Shown here: positions 26,796 to 36,445 of the stretch, in pieces
How the letters are laid out: each line of letters begins with the position of its first letter
Position numbering within the stretch: position 1 is the stretch's first letter
Assembly (NCBI RefSeq): GCF_004118675.1
Contig: NZ_SDHZ01000001.1
Span: 310,001-374,000, forward strand
Reading direction: 5' to 3'
Origin: Filimonas effusa
GTDB taxonomy: Bacteria; Bacteroidota; Bacteroidia; Chitinophagales; Chitinophagaceae
Length of the DNA stretch: 64,000 nt
The notes under the pieces: model-generated
What the model was told of the DNA's origin: nothing
The model's database searches: none
Seen by the model: only the letters and a program-made list of their open reading frames with translations
Position numbers and translations under genes: made by a program

Positions 26796-29564
26796 TTAAG
26801 GCCGCGTTGAATCCGGGGAGGCTATGGTTGCCGGTTCCCGGTAATGAGGACTTTCGTTCATATGTAGAAAGGTCTTTTCGTAACCACCACAATCCACAAT
26901 TACTTTTTGCAACACCATTCCGGGAGTATGCGGGTAAATATCCAGTTCATACCAGCCGTTCTTATCCGGGGGAAGCGGCAGGTACATGCTTGTTTCAATT
27001 ACACGGGCTGCTGCTGTAGGGTACATGATACTGTAGTTGTTTTTCCAGGTTAACTGGTCATTGATCACCTTTGATTTTTCAGCGCCGCCTTTAAACCCCG
27101 CCGTAACCCGGCTGCCTCCTTTAATAAAAGGCATTACAGTACTGAAAACCAGTAGCACCTTAACAGAGTCCGCTTTTGATTTCAACTGCATCTTATAGGT
27201 TAAAGAAGCCCCTTCCACTGGCAGGTTAGGTGGAAGCAGTTCCAGCCCCGACAGCGTCCTGCCTAAGCCGGGAATGACCGACCAGGCGGTGCCGGCTGAA
27301 CTTTGGCTTTTATAGTAATGTGCTGCTTCCATGACAACTACGTTGCTCTTTTCTGAAAAAAGATAACTGCCGTTTATCATTTCTTCCGGTTGTATGCGCG
27401 TAACCCTGGGCATAACATTATATTGCGGGCCGTGCCATTTTGTATAACCAATGTGCGTCTGCTGCATCATCCTGTTCCATTTACCATTTGCTACACGGGT
27501 ATGAAAATCGCTCGTAAGCAGGGAATCGCGCATGAAGCAGGCTGCTACCTCATCTGCCCAAAAATTGGCGGTAGTATCTTTATCTGCTGCCAGCTTTCGG
27601 TTCATGGCTAATGCATAATACATATCGTATAAATTGGCAAGCGCCTGAACCGGGTACAGTAGTAATTGAATATAGGCATCCCGGTAAGCTGTATCCAATG
27701 TGTGGAATTGACGTAGTGCACGTGCCTCCAATGCCAGCAGTTCATCGGTTACCATTTTAAACTCTCCGTTCTCCAGGTTATAGGTTTTTTCGTCTAGCAT
27801 TTCAGGTGTGATCCTGTGTGCGTATTTGCTATAGTCGTTCAGTATTCTTGCTGCCTCCCTGGCCTGCCCGTTTCCAAACTGCTGTGCGCAAAAGTCAACA
27901 GTATATCGAAACAGGTTGTTCTGGTCGAATTGTTCAGGGTTCCAGGCCATATCCAGGAAAAACGACATAGGAAACTCCATGGGCTTCAAATCACCCACAT
28001 TCAGGATCCATAGCTTATCTACGCCGTAACTGTAGGTAAGCTGCATTTGCTCCCATACATGTTGTATCTGCGTTACATTCAGCCACTTATAGGCTCTCGG
28101 CGCGCCATAATAGGCAGCATGGTAGTACATGCCGTAACCTGCGGGGTGCTTTTTCCCTTTTAAATCAGGAAGACGCCTTACATTACCCCAGTTGTCATCG
28201 CACAACACAATGATCATATCATCAGGCACTTTCATGCCCTGGTCAAAGTACTCCAATACCTCACTGTATAAAGTCCATACCTGCGGTGTTTTGGCAGCGG
28301 GCTTTTGGGTTACCTGTTCAATAATAGCACGCTGGTCTTTCATGATGCCTTCCAGTACCCTGAAATTAGCTTCGGCACTACCCGCATCAGCCATCGGCTT
28401 ATCATCGTCGCCACGCATGCCCATCGTGATAAGGCTTTCGTAGTTCTTTGTGTTTTCTATACCTTCCCTGAAAAATTTCCGGATGCCTTCTTTATTGGTA
28501 ACATAATTCCACTCTCCATTACCATAGTTTTGTTTGTTGCGGATCCATTCCTGCTGCGAGCGTTGCATCGGTTCGTGGTGCGAGGTGCCCATGATAATGC
28601 CGTATTCATTTGCCAGCCGTGGGTTGTCTGGGTCGTCTTCATTGAAAGAATTGCCTTCATATTCGCCTTTTTCATTCCTTACAATAGTAGGGCCGGGTGC
28701 GTATTCTTTAAAAGCCCCCCACATACCCGGCCACAAAAGGTTGGCGCGCAATCTGAGCATTAACTCGAATACATGGCCGTACATCTTGCTGTTCATGCCG
28801 CCGAATTTGAGCCTCGCCCATTCCTGCATGGCAGGGTTTTCATCATTGATAAAAATGCCGCGGTATTTTACCTTGGGTTCGCCCGAAGCAAAATAGGCCG
28901 GTAGAATATAGGCGGCAGAACGTTTTTGTACTGGCACGTCTGCCCACCAATACCAGGGCGAAACCCCTAACTGTTTCGATAGTTCGTAAATGCCAAAAAT
29001 GCTGCCCCGCTTATCACTTCCTGCAATAACCAAAGCGCGCTGTACACCCGGGAAGGGATTAGCAACGGTCGTTATAACAAAGCTCTCCCATTTCCCTTTC
29101 AGGTCTTCCGCTTTTATGCTGCCCAAACCAATCAGGCGGTCAATCCATTTATTCTTGCCAATCGTTCCTATGATGACGGGCATAGCCGGAAAGCTATCGC
29201 TGCCATACACCCCGGGCTTATAATGCGTAACCCGCTCGATATCATTCTGCAGATCACCGATGGCGCGGATAACGCCGCTAAATTCGCCCGGACTATAATA
29301 TATAGAGGCCGCATGGTGGTTCGCTGCCAAAGGAAAAGCGCCCGCACCGTCAATATCGCTTACCAGCACGGGAGGGGTGTTGGCTTCTGCGCCTGGCGAT
29401 GAAAGAAATAGCAACGCAGAAAAAATGACAATAGTGTAAAGCTTACGCTTTTGCAGGCGACTATGGCAACAAAGGCTGTTTACGCTGTTTAACGCTTTGT
29501 GTAAGGTATTGGTATTGCCTCGCAGTGAAAATAACTGGTGGCTGGTGGAAATACTTATAGGCAC
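26796..29564 (-). CDS. GH115 alpha-glucuronidase (first copy)
   Basis: About 920 residues from a candidate GTG at 29564. The frame is open to a GTG at 29702, but that part covers a promoter and an operator, so it is unlikely to be translated. The signal peptide begins only near 29450 (KLYTIVIFSALLFLSSPGAEA), so an even later non-ATG start is possible. The protein has the GH115 order: an N-terminal domain with VIRAIGDLQNDIERVT, VIIGTIGKN and ALVIAGSDKRGSIFGIYELS, then the catalytic core (SPWYWWADVPV, YRGIFINDENPAM, GTSHHEPMQRSQQEW, TMGMRGDDDKPM, LCDDNWGNVRRLPDL, YGVDKLWILNVGDLKP), and C-terminal domains. GH115 removes 4-O-methyl-glucuronic acid from xylan, including from internal xylose. Its paralogue lies at 40922. 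It is followed by the sigma gene. Confidence 0.9.
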   Translation of the reverse strand: MPISISTSHQLFSLRGNTNTLHKALNSVNSLCCHSRLQKRKLYTIVIFSALLFLSSPGAEANTPPVLVSDIDGAGAFPLAANHHAASIYYSPGEFSGVIRAIGDLQNDIERVTHYKPGVYGSDSFPAMPVIIGTIGKNKWIDRLIGLGSIKAEDLKGKWESFVITTVANPFPGVQRALVIAGSDKRGSIFGIYELSKQLGVSPWYWWADVPVQKRSAAYILPAYFASGEPKVKYRGIFINDENPAMQEWARLKFGGMNSKMYGHVFELMLRLRANLLWPGMWGAFKEYAPGPTIVRNEKGEYEGNSFNEDDPDNPRLANEYGIIMGTSHHEPMQRSQQEWIRNKQNYGNGEWNYVTNKEGIRKFFREGIENTKNYESLITMGMRGDDDKPMADAGSAEANFRVLEGIMKDQRAIIEQVTQKPAAKTPQVWTLYSEVLEYFDQGMKVPDDMIIVLCDDNWGNVRRLPDLKGKKHPAGYGMYYHAAYYGAPRAYKWLNVTQIQHVWEQMQLTYSYGVDKLWILNVGDLKPMEFPMSFFLDMAWNPEQFDQNNLFRYTVDFCAQQFGNGQAREAARILNDYSKYAHRITPEMLDEKTYNLENGEFKMVTDELLALEARALRQFHTLDTAYRDAYIQLLLYPVQALANLYDMYYALAMNRKLAADKDTTANFWADEVAACFMRDSLLTSDFHTRVANGKWNRMMQQTHIGYTKWHGPQYNVMPRVTRIQPEEMINGSYLFSEKSNVVVMEAAHYYKSQSSAGTAWSVIPGLGRTLSGLELLPPNLPVEGASLTYKMQLKSKADSVKVLLVFSTVMPFIKGGSRVTAGFKGGAEKSKVINDQLTWKNNYSIMYPTAAARVIETSMYLPLPPDKNGWYELDIYPHTPGMVLQKVIVDCGGYEKTFLHMNESPHYREPATIASPDSTRP

Positions 29565-29584
29565 GCTTGAATCGTTTTGCTGAG

Positions 29585-29602
29585 TTTGAAATCGATTGAA
29601 AA
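29585..29602. promoter_or_regulatory. LacI-type palindromic operator upstream of GH115/GH43
   Basis: TTTGAAATCGATTGAAAA, centred on AATCGATT, with the central CpG typical of LacI-family operators. It matches the site at 43762 in its first 13 bases. It lies between the divergent GH115 and GH43 genes and next to a weak minus-strand -7 box (TATTTTTC, 29605 to 29598), so it could repress GH115. No LacI gene is in this window. Confidence 0.5.
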
Positions 29603-29635
29603 ATAGAGAAATTTTGTTTAAATCCTGCTTTTTAA

Positions 29636-29698
29636 AACATTTGTTCCATCCTTTTAAGCATTTGTGACATCTGGGCAGGAGCGGCTCGGATAGCTTTG
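29636..29698 (+). promoter_or_regulatory. HTCS-type direct repeat and -7 box of the GH43-GH2-GH43-GH51 run
   Basis: Half-site 1 AACATTTGTTCCATC (29636-29650) and half-site 2 AGCATTTGTGACATC (29657-29671) are a 21-bp direct repeat with 12 of 15 identical bases. The -7 box TAGCTTTG (29691-29698, full consensus) is 55 nt from the start of half-site 1. The GH43 ATG is at 29813. Sites spaced two helical turns apart are typical of AraC-type activators. Confidence 0.7.
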
Positions 29699-29812
29699 TC
29701 ACAAACCTCGTAGCTGTCAGCAGCTAAAAAACTGCTATCCGGTGAAAACTGCAATTGACAGATTGAAAAATAAATGACAAATTGAGCCGGATCGCAAGGC
29801 TTGCCTATACAT

Positions 29813-31915
29813 ATGAAAATAATACGCTTCGCCGCTTTTTTTATGTTGTTTGCCGTCTCCGGCTTACACGCACAAACCTGGATGCCCGATAACGGTAATG
29901 GTACTTATACCAACCCCTTGTTTTATGATGAGTTTTCGGATCCCGATATTATCCGCGTGGGCGACGATTTTTACATGGCAGGCACCACCATGCACAGTTT
30001 TCCAGGATTGCCCGTGTTGCATTCAAAAGACCTCGTGAACTGGTCATTGCTGGGATATTGCTTCGATAAGCTGAATATGGGGGACGACTTTACCTTGAAT
30101 AATGGCAAAGAAGCTTACGGACAGGGTATATGGGCTCCTTGTATACGGTATAATAACGGTACCTTTTATATCTTTTCCAATATTAATAACTACGGGTTAC
30201 AGGTTTTCTGGTCCAAAGATCCCCGTGGACCCTGGCAACATAAAAAAATACAGGCTGAAATATATGATTTGTCTGTTTTGTTCGACGACGATGGAAAAGT
30301 ATATGCAGTACACAAATACGATGAAGTAAAAATGGTGGAGTTGAAGCCGGATTTTAGCGGCGTAGTGGAAGGCTCCGAAAAGGTAATTATTCCAAAAGGT
30401 AATGCCATGGGAGAGGGGCATCATATCTATAAAATAAAAGGTAAGTATTACATTATCAGTGCTAATTATTCTCCCTCGGGTCGCATGCAATGTGCCCGTG
30501 CCGATAATCCATATGGGCCTTACGAAACGGTTGTAATAAGTGCCGATGAAACCATGGGTACAGAACGTGGGGCGGTGGTGCAGAATGTGGGCTTGGGCAA
30601 TAAGGTGCCGGCTCCCGGGTTTCCGTTCAGAATATCAAAACCGGGTCCCAATGAACTGGGGGCTGTACCCTTGCACCAGGGAGGCGTAGTGGATTTGCCG
30701 AACGGCGACTGGTGGGGTTTTTCTATGATGGATGTATTATCCGTCGGCCGTACTACCTTCCTTTCACCTGTTACCTGGCAGGAGGGGTGGCCTTATTTTG
30801 GAATTCCAGGTAACCTGGGGCGCTCTCCGCGTACCTGGCTAAAACCGGCTGTCGGTGTAAAAACTACACCCACACCCACGTATCAGCGCAACGACGATTT
30901 TTCAGGCCCCGGTTTACAAAAAGTTTGGCAGTGGAATCATGAGCCTGTAAATGATAAATGGCGGTTAGATTCCAAAAAAGGCGCTTTGCGTTTGTATACC
31001 ATGCCCGCTCCGGATTTTCTATGGGCAAAAAATTCATTGACGCAAAGGGTCGTGGGCCCTCAATCTTATGCAACAGCAGTGTTGGATGCGGCTAACCTGG
31101 AACAGGGCGATTATGCTGGCTTGGCTGTATTGAATATGCCCTATGCGTCCTTGGGCGTTTTGCGTAGAACAGAGGGGTACTTTCTGAGATTTTACAACCA
31201 GTTGACCGATAAAACCACGGAACTAAAATTGGCATCGCCTCAAATAAGTCTCCGTATGAGTGGCGATTATGAAAAGGATATAGCACAATTTAGTTATAGC
31301 ACCAACGGCGTTGCATTTACACCTGTTGGCGACTCTGTTCGGCTGCCTTACCAGTTGAAAACTTTTCAGGGTAGCAGGTATGCATTGTTTGCTTACAATA
31401 CCGAAGGAAGGGAAGGTGGTTATGCCGCCTTTGATGATTTTAAAGTAACAGAACCTTTTGCCGATCGTTCGCATAATATTCCTGCCGGTAAAGTAATAAC
31501 GCTTACCAACCTGGCTACCAATAACCTCGCCTGGGCCAGCCCGCATGGCATGTTGCATACCGCGTGGCCGGGATCAAAGGAATTAAATGGACCGGGTTGT
31601 CAATTCAGGGTACACGACAGGGGCAATGGTCGCGTTGCGCTCGAAGCTGTAAGCGGTGCCGGATTTGTAACAGTGGTGGGGGTGGGATTAACTGCTGATG
31701 TGCGATTGTTAAAGCAGGAGTCGGAAGGTAGTTTGTTTCAGTGGCAGGATATGTTACATCATCAATGTATGCTGCTGTCTCTGAAAACCAATCGCTTTGT
31801 TGGCCTGGTTCCGGAAACAAGAACGCCATACGCCGCCAATTTTGCAGGCACAAGACCTGATAGAAAAGATGGAACTGTATTTTCCTGGAAAATAGTAGAC
31901 GCATCAACTGAATAA
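29813..31915 (+). CDS. GH43 glycosidase with C-terminal beta-trefoil-like domain
   Basis: 700 residues from the ATG at 29813; an upstream TTG (29801) is less likely. Signal peptide MKIIRFAAFFMLFAVSG, then LHA. The five-bladed propeller (~20-320) shows the GH43 triad: base Asp in FSDPDIIRVGDDFYMAG, pKa-setting Asp in YDLSVLFDDDGKVYAVH, acid Glu in MGEGHHIYKIKGKYYI. A GH43 C-terminal beta-sandwich follows (~360-555, WQWNHEPVNDKW, YAAFDDFKV), then ~130 residues resembling an AbfB/fascin-type sugar-binding trefoil (ATNNLAWASPHGM, RFVGLVPETR). It is probably a xylosidase or arabinofuranosidase of the GH43_12 type. It is the first gene of a plus-strand run under an HTCS-type promoter. Confidence 0.87.
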   Translation: MKIIRFAAFFMLFAVSGLHAQTWMPDNGNGTYTNPLFYDEFSDPDIIRVGDDFYMAGTTMHSFPGLPVLHSKDLVNWSLLGYCFDKLNMGDDFTLNNGKEAYGQGIWAPCIRYNNGTFYIFSNINNYGLQVFWSKDPRGPWQHKKIQAEIYDLSVLFDDDGKVYAVHKYDEVKMVELKPDFSGVVEGSEKVIIPKGNAMGEGHHIYKIKGKYYIISANYSPSGRMQCARADNPYGPYETVVISADETMGTERGAVVQNVGLGNKVPAPGFPFRISKPGPNELGAVPLHQGGVVDLPNGDWWGFSMMDVLSVGRTTFLSPVTWQEGWPYFGIPGNLGRSPRTWLKPAVGVKTTPTPTYQRNDDFSGPGLQKVWQWNHEPVNDKWRLDSKKGALRLYTMPAPDFLWAKNSLTQRVVGPQSYATAVLDAANLEQGDYAGLAVLNMPYASLGVLRRTEGYFLRFYNQLTDKTTELKLASPQISLRMSGDYEKDIAQFSYSTNGVAFTPVGDSVRLPYQLKTFQGSRYALFAYNTEGREGGYAAFDDFKVTEPFADRSHNIPAGKVITLTNLATNNLAWASPHGMLHTAWPGSKELNGPGCQFRVHDRGNGRVALEAVSGAGFVTVVGVGLTADVRLLKQESEGSLFQWQDMLHHQCMLLSLKTNRFVGLVPETRTPYAANFAGTRPDRKDGTVFSWKIVDASTE

Positions 31916-31950
31916 GGCACTTGCCATAGATGCAGTAGTATATTCTGTTT

Positions 31951-32013
31951 GACATTTGTATCACCATTTTAGTGAAATGTGAACTTCGGCTGCCATACGC
32001 TATACTACTTTTG
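31951..32013 (+). promoter_or_regulatory. HTCS-type motif and -7 box of GH2
   Basis: GACATTTGTATCACC (31951-31965) is followed 21 bp later by AAATGTGAAC (31975-31984), a diverged half-site. A full-consensus -7 box TACTTTTG (32006-32013) lies 55 nt from the motif start. The GH2 ATG is at 32141. So GH2 has its own promoter besides any read-through from the GH43 upstream. Confidence 0.68.
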
Positions 32014-32140
32014 ACGTAAGCGGTTGTCGCGGCCATAGCAGGCAAAAAACTGTTGCAGATGCCATGGCGCTTACTAGCCCCTCTGTGCCGGATATAGTCA
32101 TTCTCCTTTATCTCACTACAATTCTCAATAAGATCACTGA

Positions 32141-34729
32141 ATGAGGCTTGCTATTATTGTAATACTGTTTTTGTTGCCGGGGGCTTTTACTTACAGCCAA
32201 TCTCCGGGGAAAGCTGGCTTGGAAACACGTCAGCGCATCAATATTAACCGCGACTGGAAGTTCCTCCATGGCGATTATCCCGAAGCCAGGCAATTGTCTT
32301 ATGACGATGAAAAATGGAACCTGGTTCATCTGCCACATAACTTTAGCATTCCCTATTTCCAATCTACCCGGTGGTATACAGGGTATGGCTGGTATCGCCG
32401 GCATGTACATATTACAGAACAATGGAAAAATAAACGGGTATCGCTGGAGTTCGAGGGGGCTTTTAGAGAAGCTGAAATTTTCGTGAATGGCCAGCCTGCG
32501 GGTTCCCATAATGGCGGCTACACCGGGTTCTCCATTGATATTACCCATTTGCTTACCGCCGGCGATAATGTCATTGCCGTGCGCTTGAACAACAGGTGGA
32601 ATGCAAGACTGGCGCCTCGCAATGGCGATCATAATTTTACAGGCGGAATTTACAGGGATGTATACCTCGTCGTAACTAACAATGTTCATGTAGATTGGTA
32701 TGGAACTTATATTACGACACCGGGTTTGTCAAAAGACGGTGGAAGGGTAGCAATAGAAACAGAAGTAAGTAATCAAAACAAACATAGCGGCGTCTATACG
32801 TTGAAAACAGATATTGTAGATGCCAACGGTAAACTGGTGACATCTGTTTCAGCCAGGCAATCCATAGCCGCAACAACTTCGGTTGTTTTTAAGCAGCTAA
32901 CACCGGAGGTGAAAAAGCCCCGGCTCTGGCACCCCTCAAATCCTTACCTGTATAAGGCCATTACTACCATCTGGGATAATCAAAAACTGCTGGATAGCTA
33001 CGAAACCTCATTCGGATTCAGATGGGTACGCTGGACGGCTGACAGCGGTTTTTTCCTGAATGGAGAACATTATTATTTCAAGGGAGCCAATGCACACCAG
33101 GATCAGGCCGGATGGGCAAGCGCGGTAACGAATGGTGCCATTGTACGCGATGTGAAAATGATAAAGGACTGTGGAATGGATTTTATCAGGGGATCGCATT
33201 ATCCCCACGATCCTGCTTTTTCGGCGGCATGCGACAGCCTGGGTATGTTGCTGTGGCAGGAAAATGACTTCTGGGGCTCCGGTGGTGACCAAAAAGAAAC
33301 CGATAATTGGTATAGCGGGGCAGGCGCTTTCCCGTCCAATAAAGAGGACCAGCCATATTTCGAAGAGAGTGTAAAAACAAACCTGCGGGAAATGATCCGC
33401 ATTCATCGTAATCATCCTTCCATTATAGTTTGGAGTATGTGTAATGAGCCCTTTTTCACTGGGTGGGGAACCATCGGCAGAATCAGGGAGTTTTTAAAGG
33501 AACTTACAACGCTTACCCATCAGTTAGATCCATCGAGGATGGTGGCCATTGGTGGCTGCCAGCGTGGTGAAATTGATAAAACAGGCGATATCGCCGGGTA
33601 TAATGGCGATGGCGCCAGGTTGTTTCTCAATCCTGGTATACCCAGTGTGGTTACCGAATACGGCTCCACCATTGCAATACGTCCGGGAAAATATACAGCA
33701 GGCTGGGGCGACATGACTAGCCAGCAGGATTCAATTTTCCCCTGGAGAAGCGGGCAGGCACTTTGGTGCGCATTCGACTATGGTACCAGGGCTTCAGGTG
33801 ATTTTGGCCTGATGGGAATGATTGATTACTTCAGGGTGCCTAAAAATCAATGGTACTGGTACAGGAACGAGTATAAACATATTGCACCACCGGAAGCTGT
33901 TAAAAACGGGGTGCCCGCAAAATTGCAACTGGCTGTTGATAAGAATACAATTAACGGAACAAATGGCACGGATGACGTATTGCTTACAGTTACCGTAACA
34001 GATAAAACAGGCAGGCCAATCAGTAACTCGCCGGATGTTACGCTGGAAATTGTTTCGGGACCGGGCGAATTCCCTACAGGCACAACCATCAGGTTTGCTT
34101 CCAATTCAGATATCTATATCCGTGATGGAAAGGCGGCTATAACGTTTCGGTCTTATTATGGTGGTAAAACGGTGGTGAAGGCAGTGAGCGAAGGTCTGGT
34201 AGCTGATTCTGTTGTCATAGAAACTCTGGGAACTCCCCGGTTTGTGAGTGGTAGTACGCCAAATACAACGGAACGCCCTTATGTACGTTATACCATAGAG
34301 AAGAAAACAGTTGACGATAGGTCCGTGAATATCGCTTATCCCAAACCTACCCGCGCCAGCAGCGAAGCCACGGGGAAAACGGCCAACCTCGCCAATGATA
34401 AAGATATACGCTCTTGTTGGCAGCCCAACATTTCGGATACCGCCAGTTGGTGGCAGGTAGATCTGGAAAACGTCTATGTGATCACTGAAGTGCGACTGCA
34501 GTTTCCTTTGCAGGAAAAATTCGACTGTACTGTTGACATATCTGCCGACAACCAGAACTGGCATGCAATAGCAAAGCCTCGGAATCCTTTTCCGGCAGAC
34601 GGAAAGCTGGTTGTTCCCGTAAGCAATGCAACACCAGCGAGGTTCTTGAGAGTGAGCTTCAGAAATGATCCCAATAACCAGGTGAAACTGGCAGAAGTAG
34701 AAGTGTTTGGCAAAACAGCCGATGATTGA
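32141..34729 (+). CDS. GH2 glycosidase with C-terminal F5/8-type binding domain
   Basis: 862 residues, signal peptide ~1-20 (LAIIVILFLLPGAFTYSQ). GH2 layout: an N-terminal jelly roll (~35-190, RDWKFLHGDYPEARQ, WYTGYGWYRRHVHI, FEGAFREAEIFVNG), an immunoglobulin-like domain (~190-295) and a TIM barrel (~295-590). Catalytic residues are the acid/base Glu in WSMCNEPFF and the nucleophile Glu in SVVTEYGS. An Ig-like domain (DVLLTVTVTDKTGRPI) and a final F5/8 type C module (~745-860, ARFLRVSFRNDPNNQVKLAEVEVFG) follow. GH2 includes beta-galactosidase, beta-glucuronidase and other activities. Here it could remove terminal galactose from complex arabinoxylan side chains; that is inference. It is co-directional with the two genes that follow. 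Confidence 0.88.
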   Translation: MRLAIIVILFLLPGAFTYSQSPGKAGLETRQRININRDWKFLHGDYPEARQLSYDDEKWNLVHLPHNFSIPYFQSTRWYTGYGWYRRHVHITEQWKNKRVSLEFEGAFREAEIFVNGQPAGSHNGGYTGFSIDITHLLTAGDNVIAVRLNNRWNARLAPRNGDHNFTGGIYRDVYLVVTNNVHVDWYGTYITTPGLSKDGGRVAIETEVSNQNKHSGVYTLKTDIVDANGKLVTSVSARQSIAATTSVVFKQLTPEVKKPRLWHPSNPYLYKAITTIWDNQKLLDSYETSFGFRWVRWTADSGFFLNGEHYYFKGANAHQDQAGWASAVTNGAIVRDVKMIKDCGMDFIRGSHYPHDPAFSAACDSLGMLLWQENDFWGSGGDQKETDNWYSGAGAFPSNKEDQPYFEESVKTNLREMIRIHRNHPSIIVWSMCNEPFFTGWGTIGRIREFLKELTTLTHQLDPSRMVAIGGCQRGEIDKTGDIAGYNGDGARLFLNPGIPSVVTEYGSTIAIRPGKYTAGWGDMTSQQDSIFPWRSGQALWCAFDYGTRASGDFGLMGMIDYFRVPKNQWYWYRNEYKHIAPPEAVKNGVPAKLQLAVDKNTINGTNGTDDVLLTVTVTDKTGRPISNSPDVTLEIVSGPGEFPTGTTIRFASNSDIYIRDGKAAITFRSYYGGKTVVKAVSEGLVADSVVIETLGTPRFVSGSTPNTTERPYVRYTIEKKTVDDRSVNIAYPKPTRASSEATGKTANLANDKDIRSCWQPNISDTASWWQVDLENVYVITEVRLQFPLQEKFDCTVDISADNQNWHAIAKPRNPFPADGKLVVPVSNATPARFLRVSFRNDPNNQVKLAEVEVFGKTADD

Positions 34730-34752
34730 TTTTCAGTTAATCTTCCATTTAC

Positions 34753-36393
34753 ATGAAAGCAATAGTTTTTTTATTGGGGGCAGGAATTTTTGCCGCGGCA
34801 TGTTCCGCGGTCAAAAATCCCCCCTCTCCACACGGAGAAAATACAGCAGAAGCCAGAAGTACAGGCACTGGAAAAAATATCACCGGGTATTCCAATCCGG
34901 TGATCTGGGCCGATGTGCCGGATATGTCTGTAACGAGGTTGGGCAGTGATTTTTATCTTATCAGCACCACCATGCACCTGATGCCCGGCGCGCCTGTTAT
35001 GAAGTCGAAAGATCTGGTCCATTGGGAAATAGTGAGTTATGTTTTTGACAGTCTTACCGATAACTCGAAATATAACTTACTGGGTGGTACCGTGTACGGA
35101 CGTGGCCAATGGGCTTCTTCTATTCGTTTTCATAAAGGAAAGTTTTACGTGTTATTTTCCCCCAATGATCAGCCCTATAAAGCTTATATATATTCCACAA
35201 CAAACCCCTCCGGTAAATGGAACCTGGTAACAAGAACCCAGCATTTTCATGACGCCTCTCTTTTTTTCGACGACGATGATAGGGTATATGTCTTTTCCGG
35301 TACTGGTTCCTTGAAAGAGTTGAAGCCGGATCTTTCCGATGTTAAGCCAGGTGGTGTAAGTAGCCATGTGTTTGAAAGAGATCAAACGGAAACCGGTTTG
35401 CTGGAAGGTAGCCAGGTGATAAAGCATAATGGAAAATATTACCTGTTGATGATTTCCTGGCCAAGGGGCAAACCCCGCCGCCAGGTTTGTTACCGTGCCG
35501 ATAAGATAACCGGGCCTTATCAAAAAAAAGTGATCCTCGAAGATAACTTTGCAGGCTTCCCCTATGCAGGGCAGGGAGCTATTATTGACGACGAAAAAGG
35601 CAACTGGTATGGTCTTATTTTCCAGGATCGTGGCGGTGTAGGTCGCGTCCCACTTTTAATGCCCGTTCGCTGGGTCGACGGCTGGCCCATGCTTGGTGAC
35701 GAAAATGGCAAAGTGCCATTGCAAGCCCAGGTGCCGCTGAAAACGCACGATAATGGAACGCACATCGTTGAAAGCGATGATTTCTCCGGCAAAAAATTGA
35801 AACTTAACTGGCAGTGGAATCATAATCCTGTTACTGCTGCCTGGACTGTAACCGAACGCCCCGGTTATCTGCGCCTTAAAACAAGCCGGTTGGTCGAAAA
35901 CCTCTATGCCGCTCCTAATACCCTTACACAACGGATGGAAGGGCCGCTATGCACCGGTGTTGCTTCTTTTGATGTCTCAGCCATGAAAGATGGCGATGTG
36001 GCCGGCATGGCTGCATTTAACGGACACTCCGGTGTCTTGTCGGTTGTGATGGAAGGAACCAAAAAATACCTGGCCATGTCGTCCCAGCTCGTAAACCTCG
36101 ACAATGAAAAAGCAATCACTACTGTCGATTCGGAAGAAAAGCAACGCGTTGAATTGAACAAAGATATCGTCTACCTGAGGGTGGATGGTGATTTTAACCT
36201 CGACAGGGATATCGCCGCTTTTTATTACAGCTTCGATAACAAGAACTGGAACAGGATAGGCCCGGACTTTAAAATGAAATTCGACTATACCAGGCATTTC
36301 ATGGGTACCAAATTCGCGCTGTTTAACTACGCTACCAAAGCAAACGGCGGTTATGTAGATGTCGATTTTTTCAATTACAGTCACAAGCAGTAA
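34753..36393 (+). CDS. GH43 glycosidase, lipoprotein
   Basis: 546 residues from an ATG 23 bp after the GH2 stop. Lipoprotein signal MKAIVFLLGAGIFAAACSAV (lipidated Cys17), so it should be anchored in the outer membrane or face the periplasm. GH43 propeller triad: Asp in ADVPDMSVTRLGSDFYLIS, Asp in FHDASLFFDDDDRVYVFSG, Glu in GLLEGSQVIKHNGKYYLLM. The C-terminal beta-sandwich (~345-540: LNWQWNHNPVTAAW, TLTQRMEGP, YYSFDNKNWNRIG) marks the GH43_12-type group seen in xylosidases and arabinofuranosidases. It resembles the GH43 at 29813 but lacks the trefoil tail. It is probably transcribed with GH2 and the fusion gene downstream. Confidence 0.88.
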   Translation: MKAIVFLLGAGIFAAACSAVKNPPSPHGENTAEARSTGTGKNITGYSNPVIWADVPDMSVTRLGSDFYLISTTMHLMPGAPVMKSKDLVHWEIVSYVFDSLTDNSKYNLLGGTVYGRGQWASSIRFHKGKFYVLFSPNDQPYKAYIYSTTNPSGKWNLVTRTQHFHDASLFFDDDDRVYVFSGTGSLKELKPDLSDVKPGGVSSHVFERDQTETGLLEGSQVIKHNGKYYLLMISWPRGKPRRQVCYRADKITGPYQKKVILEDNFAGFPYAGQGAIIDDEKGNWYGLIFQDRGGVGRVPLLMPVRWVDGWPMLGDENGKVPLQAQVPLKTHDNGTHIVESDDFSGKKLKLNWQWNHNPVTAAWTVTERPGYLRLKTSRLVENLYAAPNTLTQRMEGPLCTGVASFDVSAMKDGDVAGMAAFNGHSGVLSVVMEGTKKYLAMSSQLVNLDNEKAITTVDSEEKQRVELNKDIVYLRVDGDFNLDRDIAAFYYSFDNKNWNRIGPDFKMKFDYTRHFMGTKFALFNYATKANGGYVDVDFFNYSHKQ

Positions 36394-36445
36394 GCGCTTC
36401 CTGTATAGGTCCTATACTCCGTTTTTTAATAAATAAAAAACTAAG

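Noticed and set aside
26782-26892. Longer sigma-factor start overlapping GH115
   Set aside because: The extra 37 residues have no sigma features and lie in the GH115 coding end; the ATG at 26781 fits the family.
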